Source of the DNA: an uncultured Erysipelotrichaceae bacterium
GTDB taxonomy: Bacteria; Bacillota_I; Bacilli_A; Erysipelotrichales; Erysipelotrichaceae
Assembly (NCBI GenBank): GCA_949289855.1
Contig: CASEPS010000001.1
Coordinates: 16,799 to 80,798, forward strand
Reading direction: 5' to 3'
DNA: 64,000 nucleotides
A program made the position numbers and the translations under genes. Each line of letters begins with the position of its first letter. Positions within the stretch are counted from its first letter, which is position 1. Below are positions 33,682-43,557 of the stretch, piece after piece. The notes beneath the pieces were generated by a model, which worked only from the letters and a program-made list of their open reading frames with translations, did not search any database and was not told the DNA's origin.

Positions 33682-35100
33682 ATGAATAACACCAGTAAAC
33701 CACAGATGAAATATCTGTATCGTAATATATGCGGAATTATTGAAATGGCAGTCATGACAGGCATTTTCTACTTTGTCTGGTATGAATTTGCTAAATTCAA
33801 TAACCAGACCGGGCATCTTCTGGGAACTGGAAATCTTTTGATGGCAGTAGGCGTATATGTTATTCTGCTTGTTTTTTTCAATAAGATTTTTGGGGGTTTC
33901 CGAATTGGGGTTCATCGGAAAATGAATACAATTGCTGGACAATTGTCCGGTCTTTTTGTGACGGATGTATTAGAAATATTTGCATCGATGGCTATAACCG
34001 GTCAGTTTCGTTTTATGCTTGAACTGACTGAAATCTACGCATTGATGTTTTTGGGACAAAGCATTCTTCTTGTTATTTTCACGATCAAAATGGTGGATCT
34101 TTATCGAAAATTGTTTCCACCACTAAAATTGATAGAAGTCTATAGTGACCAGGAATCTGGACTTGGCAGGATTATGGCAGAAGGCAGAAAGGATAAATAC
34201 GCCTTGGTTGCCTCGATTAGCTGTAAAACAGATGAACAGATATTACGACGTGAAATCAAAAAATATGACGCGGTAATTTGTGATGATATTTCCAGTTTTG
34301 AAAGAAACTTCATTTTGAAAATCTGTTTTGATATGGATAAGCGCGTGTACTTTACACCAAAGATTAGTGACATCATTGTGAAATCGAGTGAGAATCTGAA
34401 CCTTTTTGATACACCTCTTTATCTGAACCGTAATATGGGAATGTCATTTGGGCAAAGGTTCCTTAAAAGATTGATGGACATTGTTCTTTCAGGTATTGCT
34501 TTGATTATTCTCTCTCCGGTTTTCCTCATTACGGCTATTGCTATCAAAAAAGAAGATGGAGGCCCTGTGTTCTTCCGCCAGGAACGCTGTACATTGAATG
34601 GTGAAAAATTCATGATTCTAAAGTTCCGCAGTATGATAGTGGATGCTGAAAAAGATGGAAGACCACATCCTGCTGGTGAGGAAGACGACAGAATCACGAA
34701 GGTTGGTAAGGTTATCCGTGCTACCCGTATTGATGAACTTCCACAGATCATCAATATTCTGCTGGGTGATATGTCAATTGTTGGTCCGCGTCCAGAACGT
34801 GTAGAGCATGTAGAAAAATACAGTGAAGATATTCCAGAGTTTGTATTCCGCACCAAAGTAAAGGGCGGTCTGACAGGCTATGCACAGGTATATGGAAAGT
34901 ACAATACATCAGCTTTGGACAAGCTGAAGATGGATATGATTTATATTGAGAATTATTCCTTGTTACTGGATATTCAGATTATCTTTGAAACAATCCGAGT
35001 CATCTTCCAGAAAGACAGTACTGAAGGATTTAGTGAAGAACAGCAGGAAGAAATGCTGAGATATGAAGAAGAAAGAGAGCACTTCCGTAATGACCGCTGA
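33682..35100 (+). CDS. WbaP/CpsE-type polyprenyl glycosylphosphotransferase
   Basis: This 472-residue membrane enzyme starts polymer synthesis by transferring hexose-1-phosphate to undecaprenyl phosphate. Four N-terminal helices (about 15-145), a nucleotide-binding-like middle domain and a fifth helix (about 262-285) lead to the PF02397 catalytic core: GPVFFRQERCTLNGEKFMIL, FRSMIVDAE, RIDELPQIINILLGDMS, VGPRPERVEH and KGGLTGYAQVYGKYNT. It is distinct from the small PglC form at 20328, which argues for two separate polymers. First gene of a tightly packed operon. Confidence 0.9.
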   Translation: MNNTSKPQMKYLYRNICGIIEMAVMTGIFYFVWYEFAKFNNQTGHLLGTGNLLMAVGVYVILLVFFNKIFGGFRIGVHRKMNTIAGQLSGLFVTDVLEIFASMAITGQFRFMLELTEIYALMFLGQSILLVIFTIKMVDLYRKLFPPLKLIEVYSDQESGLGRIMAEGRKDKYALVASISCKTDEQILRREIKKYDAVICDDISSFERNFILKICFDMDKRVYFTPKISDIIVKSSENLNLFDTPLYLNRNMGMSFGQRFLKRLMDIVLSGIALIILSPVFLITAIAIKKEDGGPVFFRQERCTLNGEKFMILKFRSMIVDAEKDGRPHPAGEEDDRITKVGKVIRATRIDELPQIINILLGDMSIVGPRPERVEHVEKYSEDIPEFVFRTKVKGGLTGYAQVYGKYNTSALDKLKMDMIYIENYSLLLDIQIIFETIRVIFQKDSTEGFSEEQQEEMLRYEEEREHFRNDR

Positions 35101-35911
35101 GTTGAAATACAGTGTTTTGATGTCTGTTTATCATAAAGAAAAGGCAGAGTATCTGAAGCTTGCTATTGAAAGTATGCTCAAACAAACAGTTCTCCCTGAC
35201 CAGATTGTGCTTGTAGAAGATGGGCCACTGAATGAGAATCTGGATGCTGTGATTGCCGAATATGAAAACAATCCTGTATTTACTGTTGTGAAGCTGAAAG
35301 AAAATGTGGGATTGGGCAGGGCACTGGATGAAGGATTGAAATACTGTCGTAATGAGCTTGTTGCAAGAATGGATAGCGATGATATTTCTTTACCTCAGCG
35401 ATGTGAGAAGGAACTTGCTTTATTTGCTGAGGACCAGAATCTTGAAATTGTATCTGGCGCAATTGCTGAATTTGAAACTGATCCATCAAATATCAAATCC
35501 CATAGAGTAGTTCCTGCTGAAGATCCGGAAATTCGAAGACAAATGAGAAGGCGAAGTGCATTTAATCATCCTGCAGTGATGTATAAAAAGAGTGCGGTAC
35601 TCCGCTGTGGTGGATATGGTGGATCTTTACGTAAAGAGGATCACGATCTATTTTCAAGAATGGTAAATATGGGATGTCATGCCCGAAATTTACAGGAAGA
35701 TATACTTCTATACAGAACTGGAGAAAATGCCATTCGTAGAAGAAAGAGCTGGAAGAACATCAGCAGCTATCTTGAAATTATGTGGGTGACATATAAGCGT
35801 GGCTATTGCAGCTTATGGGATGTTATTTATGTTGATGCTGCCCAGTTGTTTTATTTCATTGCTCCGGTCGGATTAATTAATTTTTTGCTGAAGAAGTTCT
35901 TCAGAAAGTGA
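35090..35911 (+). CDS. GT2 glycosyltransferase (AmsE-like)
   Basis: I start this at ATG 35090, giving 273 residues and an 11-base overlap with the gene before it; ATG 35063 is possible but lies in coding sequence. It opens YSVLMSVYHKEKAEYLKLAI, then IVLVEDGPLNENLD, LGRALDEGLKYC and the metal site ARMDSDDISLPQR. The order matches AmsE-type amylovoran transferases. Likely adds an early sugar to the WbaP product. Confidence 0.85.
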   Translation: MTAELKYSVLMSVYHKEKAEYLKLAIESMLKQTVLPDQIVLVEDGPLNENLDAVIAEYENNPVFTVVKLKENVGLGRALDEGLKYCRNELVARMDSDDISLPQRCEKELALFAEDQNLEIVSGAIAEFETDPSNIKSHRVVPAEDPEIRRQMRRRSAFNHPAVMYKKSAVLRCGGYGGSLRKEDHDLFSRMVNMGCHARNLQEDILLYRTGENAIRRRKSWKNISSYLEIMWVTYKRGYCSLWDVIYVDAAQLFYFIAPVGLINFLLKKFFRK

Positions 35912-35918
35912 GGTTCAT

Positions 35919-36794
35919 ATGTATGGTTCAATAGAAACAGGTGGCACAAAGATTATTTGTGCATTGATGAATGAAGAAGGAAAGATACTGGATAAGGTAT
36001 CCATTTCTTCTTTAACTCCGGATCAATCTATGCCATCAGTTATTTCGTATTTTAAGGAAAATCCGGTTGATGCTTTAGGCGTTGGCAGTTTTGGACCACT
36101 TGATCTGCATAAAGAATCAAAGACATATGGATATATTACTTCTACACCTAAGCCGGGATGGAAAGACTATCCTCTTGTTCCAGTTTTGAAAGAGGCATTA
36201 CAGATACCAGTTGGTCTCGATACTGATGTGAATGCAGCATTGCTTGGAGAAGTGGAATTTGGTGCTGCAAAGGGTCTTGAGAATGCAGTCTATATAACCA
36301 TTGGCACCGGTATAGGTGGTGGCGTGATGACAAATGGGAAATTGTTACATGGCATGCTGCACCCGGAACTTGGACACATGTTACTTGCCAAACGGGAAGA
36401 TGATCATTTTGAAGGTGTATGTCCATATCATGGAAGCTGCTTTGAAGGACTTGCCAGTGGACCATCTATTGCAAAACGATGGGGAAAACCTGCAGAAGAA
36501 TTGAGTGATTGTGCAGAAGTTTGGGATCTTGAAGCGTTTTATATTGCACAGGCAATTACTTCATATATTATGGTATTGTCTCCGGAAAAGAATATTCTGG
36601 GTGGTGGTGTGATGCACCAGGAATCACTGTTCCCGTTAATTCGTAAGAAAGTGGTGGGAATGGTGAATGGTTATATTCAGACTTCTCTTCTTGAAGACAT
36701 GGAAAACTACATAGTCCCTTCTTCATTACATGATGATCAGGGAATTCTGGGCGGTCTGGTGTTGGCTAAGAACGCTTTGAAGGAGGATAAGTAA
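35919..36794 (+). CDS. scrK: ROK-family fructokinase
   Basis: This 291-residue sugar kinase has an ATP-binding SIETGGTKIICAL, the catalytic aspartate in LDTDVNAALLGE, GTGIGGGVMTNGKL, and the ROK zinc site in GVCPYHGSCFEGLASGPSI. These marks fit ScrK/YdhR-type fructokinases, which make fructose-6-phosphate, the substrate of ManA two genes downstream. It thus feeds GDP-mannose synthesis. GTGAGG precedes the ATG. Confidence 0.85.
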   Translation: MYGSIETGGTKIICALMNEEGKILDKVSISSLTPDQSMPSVISYFKENPVDALGVGSFGPLDLHKESKTYGYITSTPKPGWKDYPLVPVLKEALQIPVGLDTDVNAALLGEVEFGAAKGLENAVYITIGTGIGGGVMTNGKLLHGMLHPELGHMLLAKREDDHFEGVCPYHGSCFEGLASGPSIAKRWGKPAEELSDCAEVWDLEAFYIAQAITSYIMVLSPEKNILGGGVMHQESLFPLIRKKVVGMVNGYIQTSLLEDMENYIVPSSLHDDQGILGGLVLAKNALKEDK

Positions 36795-38104
36795 TGCATA
36801 TTTTGCTATTGTCTGGTGGCTCTGGAAAGAAACTGTGGCCACTCTCCAACGATATTCGTTCCAAACAGTTCATTAAACTGTTTAAAAATGAAGATGGAAA
36901 ATATGAATCAATGATTCAGAGGATTTATCGTCAGATAACTGCTTGTTATCCTGATGCGAAGATTACTGTCGCAACGTCCCGTTCACAGGCTTCTACTGTT
37001 TTGAACCAGTTAGAAGATAAAGTTGGTATTTCAGTAGAGCCGGAAAGAAAAGACACATTTCCGGCAATCGCGATGGCACTCGAATATTTGAAGGATGTAG
37101 AGAGTGTTCCGGAAGATGAACCGGTTATTGTCTGCCCTGTAGATTTGTACATGGAAGATGATTTCTTTGCATTGTTTGAAGAACTGACAGATATTGCACG
37201 TCATAATAGAGGCATTGCACTTTTAGGAACAGTTCCTCATGAGGTGCAGGTAGATTATGGTTATATCATTCCAGATACAGATTCCCGTATTTCCAGAGTC
37301 CGTTCCTTTAAGGAAAAGCCAGATGCGATGACAGCGAAACGACTGATTAAGGATGGAGCTCTCTTTAATGCGGGTGTATTTGCTTTTCCTATGTCATATG
37401 TACTGGATCTTGCCCATGAGCTGATTGCTTTTCATGATTATGATGATCTGTATAGCAGCTATCGCGGTATAAAACCAATCAGCTTTGACAGAGCAATTCT
37501 GGAAAAAGCAGATAATATTTATGTGTTAAGAAGTACAGCATTCCTGAATGACCTTGGTACATGGAATGCAATTGCGGAAGTGACAGGAGAAAGAATCATT
37601 GGTGATGGCTATCTCAGTGACTCCTGCAGGAATTCCAATGTCATTAATGACCTTGATATTCCTATTCTTGCAGTAGGACTGGATGATATTGTCATCTCTG
37701 CCAGCCAGCAGGGAATTCTTGTTTCAAATAAAGAAGAATCTGTTGATATTTCACCATATGTCTCACACATTTCTCAGGAAGTTATGTTCGCTGAGAAATC
37801 CTGGGGTGAATTGAAAGTTCTGGATATTGGAGATGATTCTGTAACCATCAAGCTTGTTGTCAAGGCTGGCAAACATATGAGTTACCATAATCATGAACAT
37901 CGTGATGAAGTCTGGGTAATTCTTAATGGTAACGGTAGAACCATTGTAGATGGCATGGAACAACCTGTCAGTGGTGGTGATGTGATTACCATGGAAGCAG
38001 GTTGCCGACATACAATTATTGCGGACAGTGATCTCACAGTTATTGAAGTACAGCGTGGCAAAGACATTACCACAAAAGACAAGAAGAAATATGAGCTGGA
38101 GTGA
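36794..38104 (+). CDS. Mannose-1-phosphate guanylyltransferase-like protein with cupin domain
   Basis: This 436-residue protein joins a nucleotidyltransferase domain (about 1-280) to a C-terminal mannose-6-phosphate isomerase type II cupin (about 320-430; HMSYHNHEHRDEVWVILNG). Its signature loop reads GGSGKKLWPLSNDIRSKQF, with GKK where the family normally has GTR, so activity or nucleotide preference may be altered. FKEKPDA and FNAGVFAFP are present. It overlaps the preceding stop (TAATG). A second enzyme with the canonical loop is at 53957. Confidence 0.8.
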   Translation: MHILLLSGGSGKKLWPLSNDIRSKQFIKLFKNEDGKYESMIQRIYRQITACYPDAKITVATSRSQASTVLNQLEDKVGISVEPERKDTFPAIAMALEYLKDVESVPEDEPVIVCPVDLYMEDDFFALFEELTDIARHNRGIALLGTVPHEVQVDYGYIIPDTDSRISRVRSFKEKPDAMTAKRLIKDGALFNAGVFAFPMSYVLDLAHELIAFHDYDDLYSSYRGIKPISFDRAILEKADNIYVLRSTAFLNDLGTWNAIAEVTGERIIGDGYLSDSCRNSNVINDLDIPILAVGLDDIVISASQQGILVSNKEESVDISPYVSHISQEVMFAEKSWGELKVLDIGDDSVTIKLVVKAGKHMSYHNHEHRDEVWVILNGNGRTIVDGMEQPVSGGDVITMEAGCRHTIIADSDLTVIEVQRGKDITTKDKKKYELE

Positions 38105-38110
38105 TGTCTT

Positions 38111-39097
38111 ATGAGAAATAAACCTTTTCTGTTAAAACCAGCATGTAAAGATTATCTTTGGGGAGGGACAAGACTCAGAGACGATTTTTCAAAAGACTGT
38201 GACATGACGCCGTTTGCGGAAGCCTGGGAGTGTTCTACACATCCAGATGGTCCAAGTGTTGTTGCCAGTGGTGACAATTCAGGGAAAACATTAACGGAAC
38301 TTCTCAAGGAACACCCGGAATATATTGGTACTCATCCAAAAGATGAAGAAGGTGGTATTCCTATTCTTGCCAAGTTCATTGATGCCCGCTCTGACCTTTC
38401 TGTACAGGTTCATCCTGATGATGCCTATGCCTATGACAAAGAGAATGGTCAGCGTGGAAAAACGGAAATGTGGTACGTTGTTGACGCAGTTCCAGGTGCA
38501 CAACTTGTGTATGGTTTCCATCGTGACATCACAAAAGAGAAACTCAGACAATGTGCGGAAGATGGTTCTATTGAGAAATATCTACAGCGGGTTGATGTCA
38601 AGAAGAATGATGTATTCTTTATTACACCAGGTACAGTACATGCCATTGGTGCAGGAACATTGATTGCTGAAATTCAGGAAAGTTCCAATCTTACCTATCG
38701 TTTGTATGACTATAACCGTACAGACAAGAGTGGAAATAAGAGAGAATTACACCTGGATAAAGCACTGGATGTCGCAAATCTCAAGGCAAGTGATACGCCA
38801 CGTCAGCCAATGCGTGTATTGAAATATAAACCTGGATTTGCATCGGAACTGTTGAGAAGGTGTAAATACTTCCAGGTCGAAAGATTGATTATCAATACAG
38901 AGCGGTTGAGGGAAATGTTTCCCTTTCATACAGAATCCAATTCCTTTGAGGTTCTTATGTGTATTGATGGTTGTGGTGTCATGTTCTTTGGTAATGAACA
39001 GCTTCCATTTTTTAAGGGAGATACTATTTTTATCCCTGCAGATAGTATTGAAATCCGTATTCACGGGCAGGTACAATTGTTAAAGATAAATTGTTAA
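38111..39097 (+). CDS. manA: Mannose-6-phosphate isomerase, class I
   Basis: This 328-residue cupin enzyme interconverts fructose-6-phosphate and mannose-6-phosphate. It opens LLKPACKDYLWGGTRLRDDF and carries the zinc ligands in LSVQVHPDDAYAYDKE and the glutamate in GKTEMWYVVDA. TPGTVHAIGAGTLIAEIQE is the third zinc/active-site block. It is in an unbroken run of mannose-pathway genes. Confidence 0.92.
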   Translation: MRNKPFLLKPACKDYLWGGTRLRDDFSKDCDMTPFAEAWECSTHPDGPSVVASGDNSGKTLTELLKEHPEYIGTHPKDEEGGIPILAKFIDARSDLSVQVHPDDAYAYDKENGQRGKTEMWYVVDAVPGAQLVYGFHRDITKEKLRQCAEDGSIEKYLQRVDVKKNDVFFITPGTVHAIGAGTLIAEIQESSNLTYRLYDYNRTDKSGNKRELHLDKALDVANLKASDTPRQPMRVLKYKPGFASELLRRCKYFQVERLIINTERLREMFPFHTESNSFEVLMCIDGCGVMFFGNEQLPFFKGDTIFIPADSIEIRIHGQVQLLKINC

Positions 39098-39111
39098 GGA
39101 GAATGAACAAA

Positions 39112-40797
39112 ATGAATGATATCAATGCTTTATATACACTCTGGAAAGAGAATGCTACAGAAGACAAAGATGTAGTCAATGAACTAGAGACAATGGATGA
39201 AGTAAAGAAGGAAGATGCCTTCTATAGAGATCTTGCATTTGGAACTGGTGGACTTCGTGGTGTCATTGGTGCAGGTACAAACCGGATGAACATCTATACA
39301 GTAGCTAAGGCTTCCAAGGGACTTGCCAACTATGTAAATGCTAACTTTAAGGAAGAAGAAAGATCCATTGCGGTTTCCTATGACTCCCGCATCAAGAGTG
39401 ATCTTTTTGCAAAAGTAGCTTCTTCTGTATTTGCAGCAAATGGTATTAAAGTTCACATTTATAAAGAACTTATGCCAACACCATGTCTTTCTTATGCAGT
39501 ACGTGCACTGCACTGTGCGGCGGGTATTATGGTCACAGCGAGTCATAATCCAAGCAAGTACAATGGATACAAGGTATATGGCGCTGATGGATGTCAGATT
39601 ACTACTGAAGCAGCTGCTTTGATTCTCAAGGAAATTGAAGCTGTTGATACATTCAATGATGTCAAAAAGGAAGATTTTGATGAGGCAATGAATGCAGGTA
39701 AGATTGCATACATTGATGATTCTGTCTATACAGCATTTGTGGAAGAAGTAAAGAAGCAGTCCATGTTGACAGAAAATGATCATATCGACCGTAATGTGGC
39801 AATTGTTTATTCTCCACTGAATGGGACAGGTCTTAAACCAGTTACAAGAACACTTAAAGAATCCGGTTTTACAAATATTACTGTTGTTAAAGAACAGGAA
39901 CTGCCTGATGGTAACTTCCCTACATGTCCATATCCAAACCCTGAAATCAAGGAAGCTATGGCACTTGGTATGGAATATGCAAAGAAGAATAATGCTGATC
40001 TTCTTCTGGCGACAGATCCAGATTGCGACAGATGTGGTATTGCTGTAAAGAATGATGCAGGAGAGTACGTACTTCTTTCTGGTAATGAAGTTGGCCTTAT
40101 TCTTCTTGACTATATCTGCTCAAGAAGAATTGCCAATGGAACAATGCCGGCAAATCCAGTATTTGTCAAAACTATTGTCACAATGGATCTTGCAGAAAGA
40201 ATTGCAGAGCACTATGGTGTAAAGACTGTTAATGTTCTGACTGGTTTCAAGTTTATTGGTGAGCAGATTGGAAGACTTGAAAAAGAAGGACATGAAAGTG
40301 ACTATATCTGTGGCTTTGAAGAGTCTTATGGTTACCTCACGGGAACATATGTCAGGGACAAAGATGCGGTTGATGCTGCATTCATGATTTGTGAGATGTT
40401 TGCGTATTACAAGACACAGGGTATTTCACTATTAGATAAGCTGAATGAAATCTACAATACTTATGGTTATTGCTTGAATACATTGCATTCTTATGAATTT
40501 GATGGATCAGCTGGTTTTGTAAAGATGCAGAACATCATGGCAGCATTCAGAAATAACATTACAGATATTGCTGGTATGAAGGTCAAAGAACTTCTTGACT
40601 ACAACAAAGGATTAGATGGCCTGCCTAAGAGTGATGTTCTTAAGTTTATTCTTGAAGGAAATTGTTCTGTTGTTGTAAGACCTTCGGGAACAGAACCAAA
40701 GCTGAAGACATACATTTCAGTTCAAGCTGAAGATAAAGAAAAAGCAACTGAGATTGAAGAAAAACTGAGTAATATGTTAGAAAAGTATATGCAGTAA
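39112..40797 (+). CDS. Phosphohexomutase (phosphomannomutase/phosphoglucomutase)
   Basis: I start at ATG 39112 (AAGGAG 10 bases upstream), giving 561 residues, typical of PgcA/PGM2-type alpha-phosphohexomutases. The phosphoserine loop is VTASHNPSKYNGYKVYG, the metal loop LLATDPDCDRCGIA, sugar specificity GFEESYGYLTG, and the phosphate-binding VRPSGTEPK. Placed between ManA and the transferases it probably converts mannose-6-phosphate to mannose-1-phosphate, though the subfamily is usually tested on glucose. Confidence 0.88.
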   Translation: MNDINALYTLWKENATEDKDVVNELETMDEVKKEDAFYRDLAFGTGGLRGVIGAGTNRMNIYTVAKASKGLANYVNANFKEEERSIAVSYDSRIKSDLFAKVASSVFAANGIKVHIYKELMPTPCLSYAVRALHCAAGIMVTASHNPSKYNGYKVYGADGCQITTEAAALILKEIEAVDTFNDVKKEDFDEAMNAGKIAYIDDSVYTAFVEEVKKQSMLTENDHIDRNVAIVYSPLNGTGLKPVTRTLKESGFTNITVVKEQELPDGNFPTCPYPNPEIKEAMALGMEYAKKNNADLLLATDPDCDRCGIAVKNDAGEYVLLSGNEVGLILLDYICSRRIANGTMPANPVFVKTIVTMDLAERIAEHYGVKTVNVLTGFKFIGEQIGRLEKEGHESDYICGFEESYGYLTGTYVRDKDAVDAAFMICEMFAYYKTQGISLLDKLNEIYNTYGYCLNTLHSYEFDGSAGFVKMQNIMAAFRNNITDIAGMKVKELLDYNKGLDGLPKSDVLKFILEGNCSVVVRPSGTEPKLKTYISVQAEDKEKATEIEEKLSNMLEKYMQ

Positions 40798-40811
40798 ATC
40801 GGGTGAAAAGT

Positions 40812-41231
40812 ATGAGTGATAAAAAAACAGCGATTGATTACAGAATGCAACAGGGGAAAGGCATTAAAACATTCTTTAAGAAGATCGTGCAAAGGTTGGT
40901 AGCCTTTGCAATTCTTCCTGTTGTAGAGCAGCAAAATGAAATCAACAGATATGTAGATGGCAGACTTAGCAATATTGAACAATATGGTGAACTTGCGGAT
41001 GAATTGCATAAAATCTATGATAAGCACAAATTTCTTGTGGATGAAGAAGCAAAAAAATATGAAAAGATGGATGCGCAATATGTACAAATCAAGGGGGAAC
41101 TGCGTTCATTAGCTGGTGATAAGGATTATCTAAGTGCCTTTGATCGCTATGAAACGATGATTGATAATTTGGAGACAAAAGTGGCTTATCTTGAAAAAAA
41201 GGTCGCTGAATTAGAGGATAAACATGGCTGA
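40812..41231 (+). CDS. Small coiled-coil protein B, glycosyltransferase-associated family
   Basis: 139 residues from ATG 40812. The N-terminal half is shorter than in its relatives. The core reads KKIVQRLVAFAILPVVEQQN followed by EINRYV (about 23-50), aligning with the RKLTR..V.PIVE.QN.FN core of proteins A, C and D. A long heptad-rich coiled coil follows (about 50-139, ending KVAYLEKKVAELEDKHG). It overlaps the next gene, a GT4, by 8 bases. No known family recognised. Confidence 0.7.
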   Translation: MSDKKTAIDYRMQQGKGIKTFFKKIVQRLVAFAILPVVEQQNEINRYVDGRLSNIEQYGELADELHKIYDKHKFLVDEEAKKYEKMDAQYVQIKGELRSLAGDKDYLSAFDRYETMIDNLETKVAYLEKKVAELEDKHG

Positions 41232-42417
41232 TAAGCAGAGCAGGAAAATTTGTATTGTTGTGCAAAGATATGGTGAAGAAGTAAATGGTGGAGCGGAATT
41301 ATTGGCCCGTCAGATTGCAGAAAAACTGGTTGAAAATGATGAAGTTACTGTTCTAACTTCTAAGGCAGTTGATTACATGTCGTGGGCTGATGAGTACTCT
41401 TCGGACAGTGAAATGCTCAATGGCGTCACGGTTAAACGTTTTTCTGTTAATCATCCACGAGATTTTACTGTGTTCAATGCGTATAATAGTAGATTTATGG
41501 ATGGCTTACTTCCAGAAGCAGAAGAAAAGCAATGGGTGGTTGAAGAAGGCCCATATATTCCTGCAATGCTAGATTATTTGAAAGACCATAAAGATCATTA
41601 TGATGTTTTCCTTTTCTTCACTTATCTTTATTATCCAACGGTTATGGGTATACCAGAAGTCGCAGATAAATCCATAGTTTTTCCACTTGCACACGACGAA
41701 CCATTTCTGAAAATGCGTATTTTTGATAATGTATTTACTCTGCCAAAGGCATTTGTTTTTGAAACAGAAGAAGAGCGTAAACTTATCAGAAAAAAGTACC
41801 ATAACTATTATATTCCGGGAATAATATGTGGTGCAGGTGTGGATGTTCCAGAAGACATAAACAATATTCGGTTTCGAAAGAAGTATAATCTTCTTTCGAA
41901 ATATATAGTTTATATTGGACGCATTGATACTGGCAAAAACTGTGAACAGTTATTTGATTTTTTTCTGCGCTATAAAAAAGAGAATCCATCTGATCTAAAA
42001 CTTGTTCTGATTGGAAAACCGGTTATTCCTGTACCTGAGAATGAAGACATCATTTCACTTGGCTTTGTGAGTGACGAAGATAAGTATGATGCATTAGCAG
42101 GTGCAGAGTATTTAGTGCTGCCTTCAAAATACGAGAGCTTATCCCTTGTTGTTTTGGAGTCATTTTCTCTGTCTGTACCAGTGCTGGTCAACGGAGAATG
42201 TGAAGTCCTAAAATCCCATTGTGAAATCAGCAATGGTGGCTTTTATTATCTGGATTATGAGCAATTCAGTCATTACATGGATGTTCTTTTAAAGCAAAAA
42301 GAGATAAGAACAGATATGGGTATTTCTGGAAAAAAATATGTAGAAAATAAATTCAATTGGGATATTATTTTACATAAGTTACATAATCTGATAGAAATGG
42401 TATCAGCTGATCATTGA
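41224..42417 (+). CDS. GT4 glycosyltransferase paired with coiled-coil protein B
   Basis: This 397-residue GT-B enzyme has ICIVVQRYGEEVNGGAELLA in the acceptor domain, IVYIGRIDTGKNCEQLF, LVLIGKPVIPVPENED and the EX7E in YESLSLVVLESFSLSVPVLV. Closely similar to the enzyme at 48956 and more distantly to 32419. An AGAGG site for it lies inside the coiled-coil gene, so the two are translationally coupled. Donor probably GDP-D-rhamnose or GDP-mannose. Confidence 0.85.
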   Translation: MADKQSRKICIVVQRYGEEVNGGAELLARQIAEKLVENDEVTVLTSKAVDYMSWADEYSSDSEMLNGVTVKRFSVNHPRDFTVFNAYNSRFMDGLLPEAEEKQWVVEEGPYIPAMLDYLKDHKDHYDVFLFFTYLYYPTVMGIPEVADKSIVFPLAHDEPFLKMRIFDNVFTLPKAFVFETEEERKLIRKKYHNYYIPGIICGAGVDVPEDINNIRFRKKYNLLSKYIVYIGRIDTGKNCEQLFDFFLRYKKENPSDLKLVLIGKPVIPVPENEDIISLGFVSDEDKYDALAGAEYLVLPSKYESLSLVVLESFSLSVPVLVNGECEVLKSHCEISNGGFYYLDYEQFSHYMDVLLKQKEIRTDMGISGKKYVENKFNWDIILHKLHNLIEMVSADH

Positions 42418-42440
42418 GAGATCAGCTGTTTGATTCTTTT
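42404..42440 (+). terminator. Intra-operon hairpin, possible partial terminator
   Basis: A perfect 9-base repeat CAGCTGATC/GATCAGCTG (42404-42428) straddles the GT4 stop and is followed by TTTGATTCTTTTT. Transcription of the operon must pass it, so it may act as an attenuator or RNA-stability element. Confidence 0.4.
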
Positions 42441-42456
42441 TAATTATGAGGTTGAT

Positions 42457-43557
42457 ATGGAAAAAATTAACGTATTATTGGATGCACGGGCAATGGGTAC
42501 AAGACCGAGTGGCATTGGTATGTATATCTATAATCTTGTTAAAGAATTAAGCAAATATAAAGATTTGAATTTCATATTGATTACGGATGTTTCAGAAAGT
42601 GAAGAAATGAGAGAAATAAGACAAAGTTTGAAGGTTCTTGAGTATGGTAAACCTGTATCTAAAAACTTATCTCTCTTAGGTTATTATCATTTTGTACAAA
42701 AATGCATCTATAAGGAGAAACCAGATATATTCTGGGAGGGAAATATTCTTGTTCCTATCAGAATTCGTAATCCATATGGAAGACTGGTTGCAACAATTTA
42801 TGACATGTTTCCACTCTCTGATCCAGAACATTATGGAAAGATTTATTCCATGTATTTTCGTTATGGTATGAACAAGACAATCCGTTATTTTGATACGTTT
42901 ATCTATGATTCATACGATTGCAAGAAAAATACAGAAAGGTATTTTCCGGAAATTGTAAACAAAAATACATTTGTGGGTTATGTCATTGTACCGGGATTGC
43001 CGCATATAGAAATCACAGATAATGGAGATTATCTCTATATTGGAAATCTTGAAACCCGAAAAGGTACAGATATTTTGTTGAAGGCTTATAAGAAGTATAA
43101 AGAAGATGGTGGAACACGAGGATTGCGGATTGCTGGTAAAATGCGTGAAGAAAGAATTCAGAAGTTGTTTGATGAAATTACATCTGAAGTTGAGGGGGTT
43201 ACATATTTGGGGTATATCAGTGAAGAACAACGAAACCGTGAATATGCATCATGTCATGCATTTCTTTTCCCGTCCCGTGCAGAAGGTTTTGGCATTCCAA
43301 TTATAGAAGCAATGCATTATAATAAGCCGGTAATTGCGGGAAAATTAGATACGCTAGTTGAAGTGGCAGGCAATGAAATCAACTATTTTCCGCTATTACA
43401 GGATACAGATAAATGTGCCACTTTATTAGCAGAAAAAATGAAGGAAGACAAGACGCCTGTTAATAAACTTGCTTATCAGGAAGTTATTCACAGATATTCA
43501 CCTGAGGAAGTGGGAGAAAAGTATTACAGATGGCTTTCTGGTCAGATAAAGGTATGA
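42457..43557 (+). CDS. GT4 glycosyltransferase (mannosyltransferase-like)
   Basis: This 366-residue enzyme starts at ATG 42457. It has the GT4 opening VLLDARAMGTRPSGIGMYIY, YLYIGNLETRKGTDILLKAY, LRIAGKMREER and EX7E in FPSRAEGFGIPIIEAMHYNK. These are the marks of WbpY/WbdB-type mannosyl- or rhamnosyltransferases. Unlike other GT4 genes here it has no coiled-coil partner. Its stop overlaps the next ATG (ATGA). Confidence 0.87.
   Translation: MEKINVLLDARAMGTRPSGIGMYIYNLVKELSKYKDLNFILITDVSESEEMREIRQSLKVLEYGKPVSKNLSLLGYYHFVQKCIYKEKPDIFWEGNILVPIRIRNPYGRLVATIYDMFPLSDPEHYGKIYSMYFRYGMNKTIRYFDTFIYDSYDCKKNTERYFPEIVNKNTFVGYVIVPGLPHIEITDNGDYLYIGNLETRKGTDILLKAYKKYKEDGGTRGLRIAGKMREERIQKLFDEITSEVEGVTYLGYISEEQRNREYASCHAFLFPSRAEGFGIPIIEAMHYNKPVIAGKLDTLVEVAGNEINYFPLLQDTDKCATLLAEKMKEDKTPVNKLAYQEVIHRYSPEEVGEKYYRWLSGQIKV

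Noticed and set aside
36794..38104. A frameshift or fusion artefact in the guanylyltransferase gene
   Set aside because: Two-domain nucleotidyltransferase plus cupin proteins are a normal type II arrangement; only the GKK loop is unusual.
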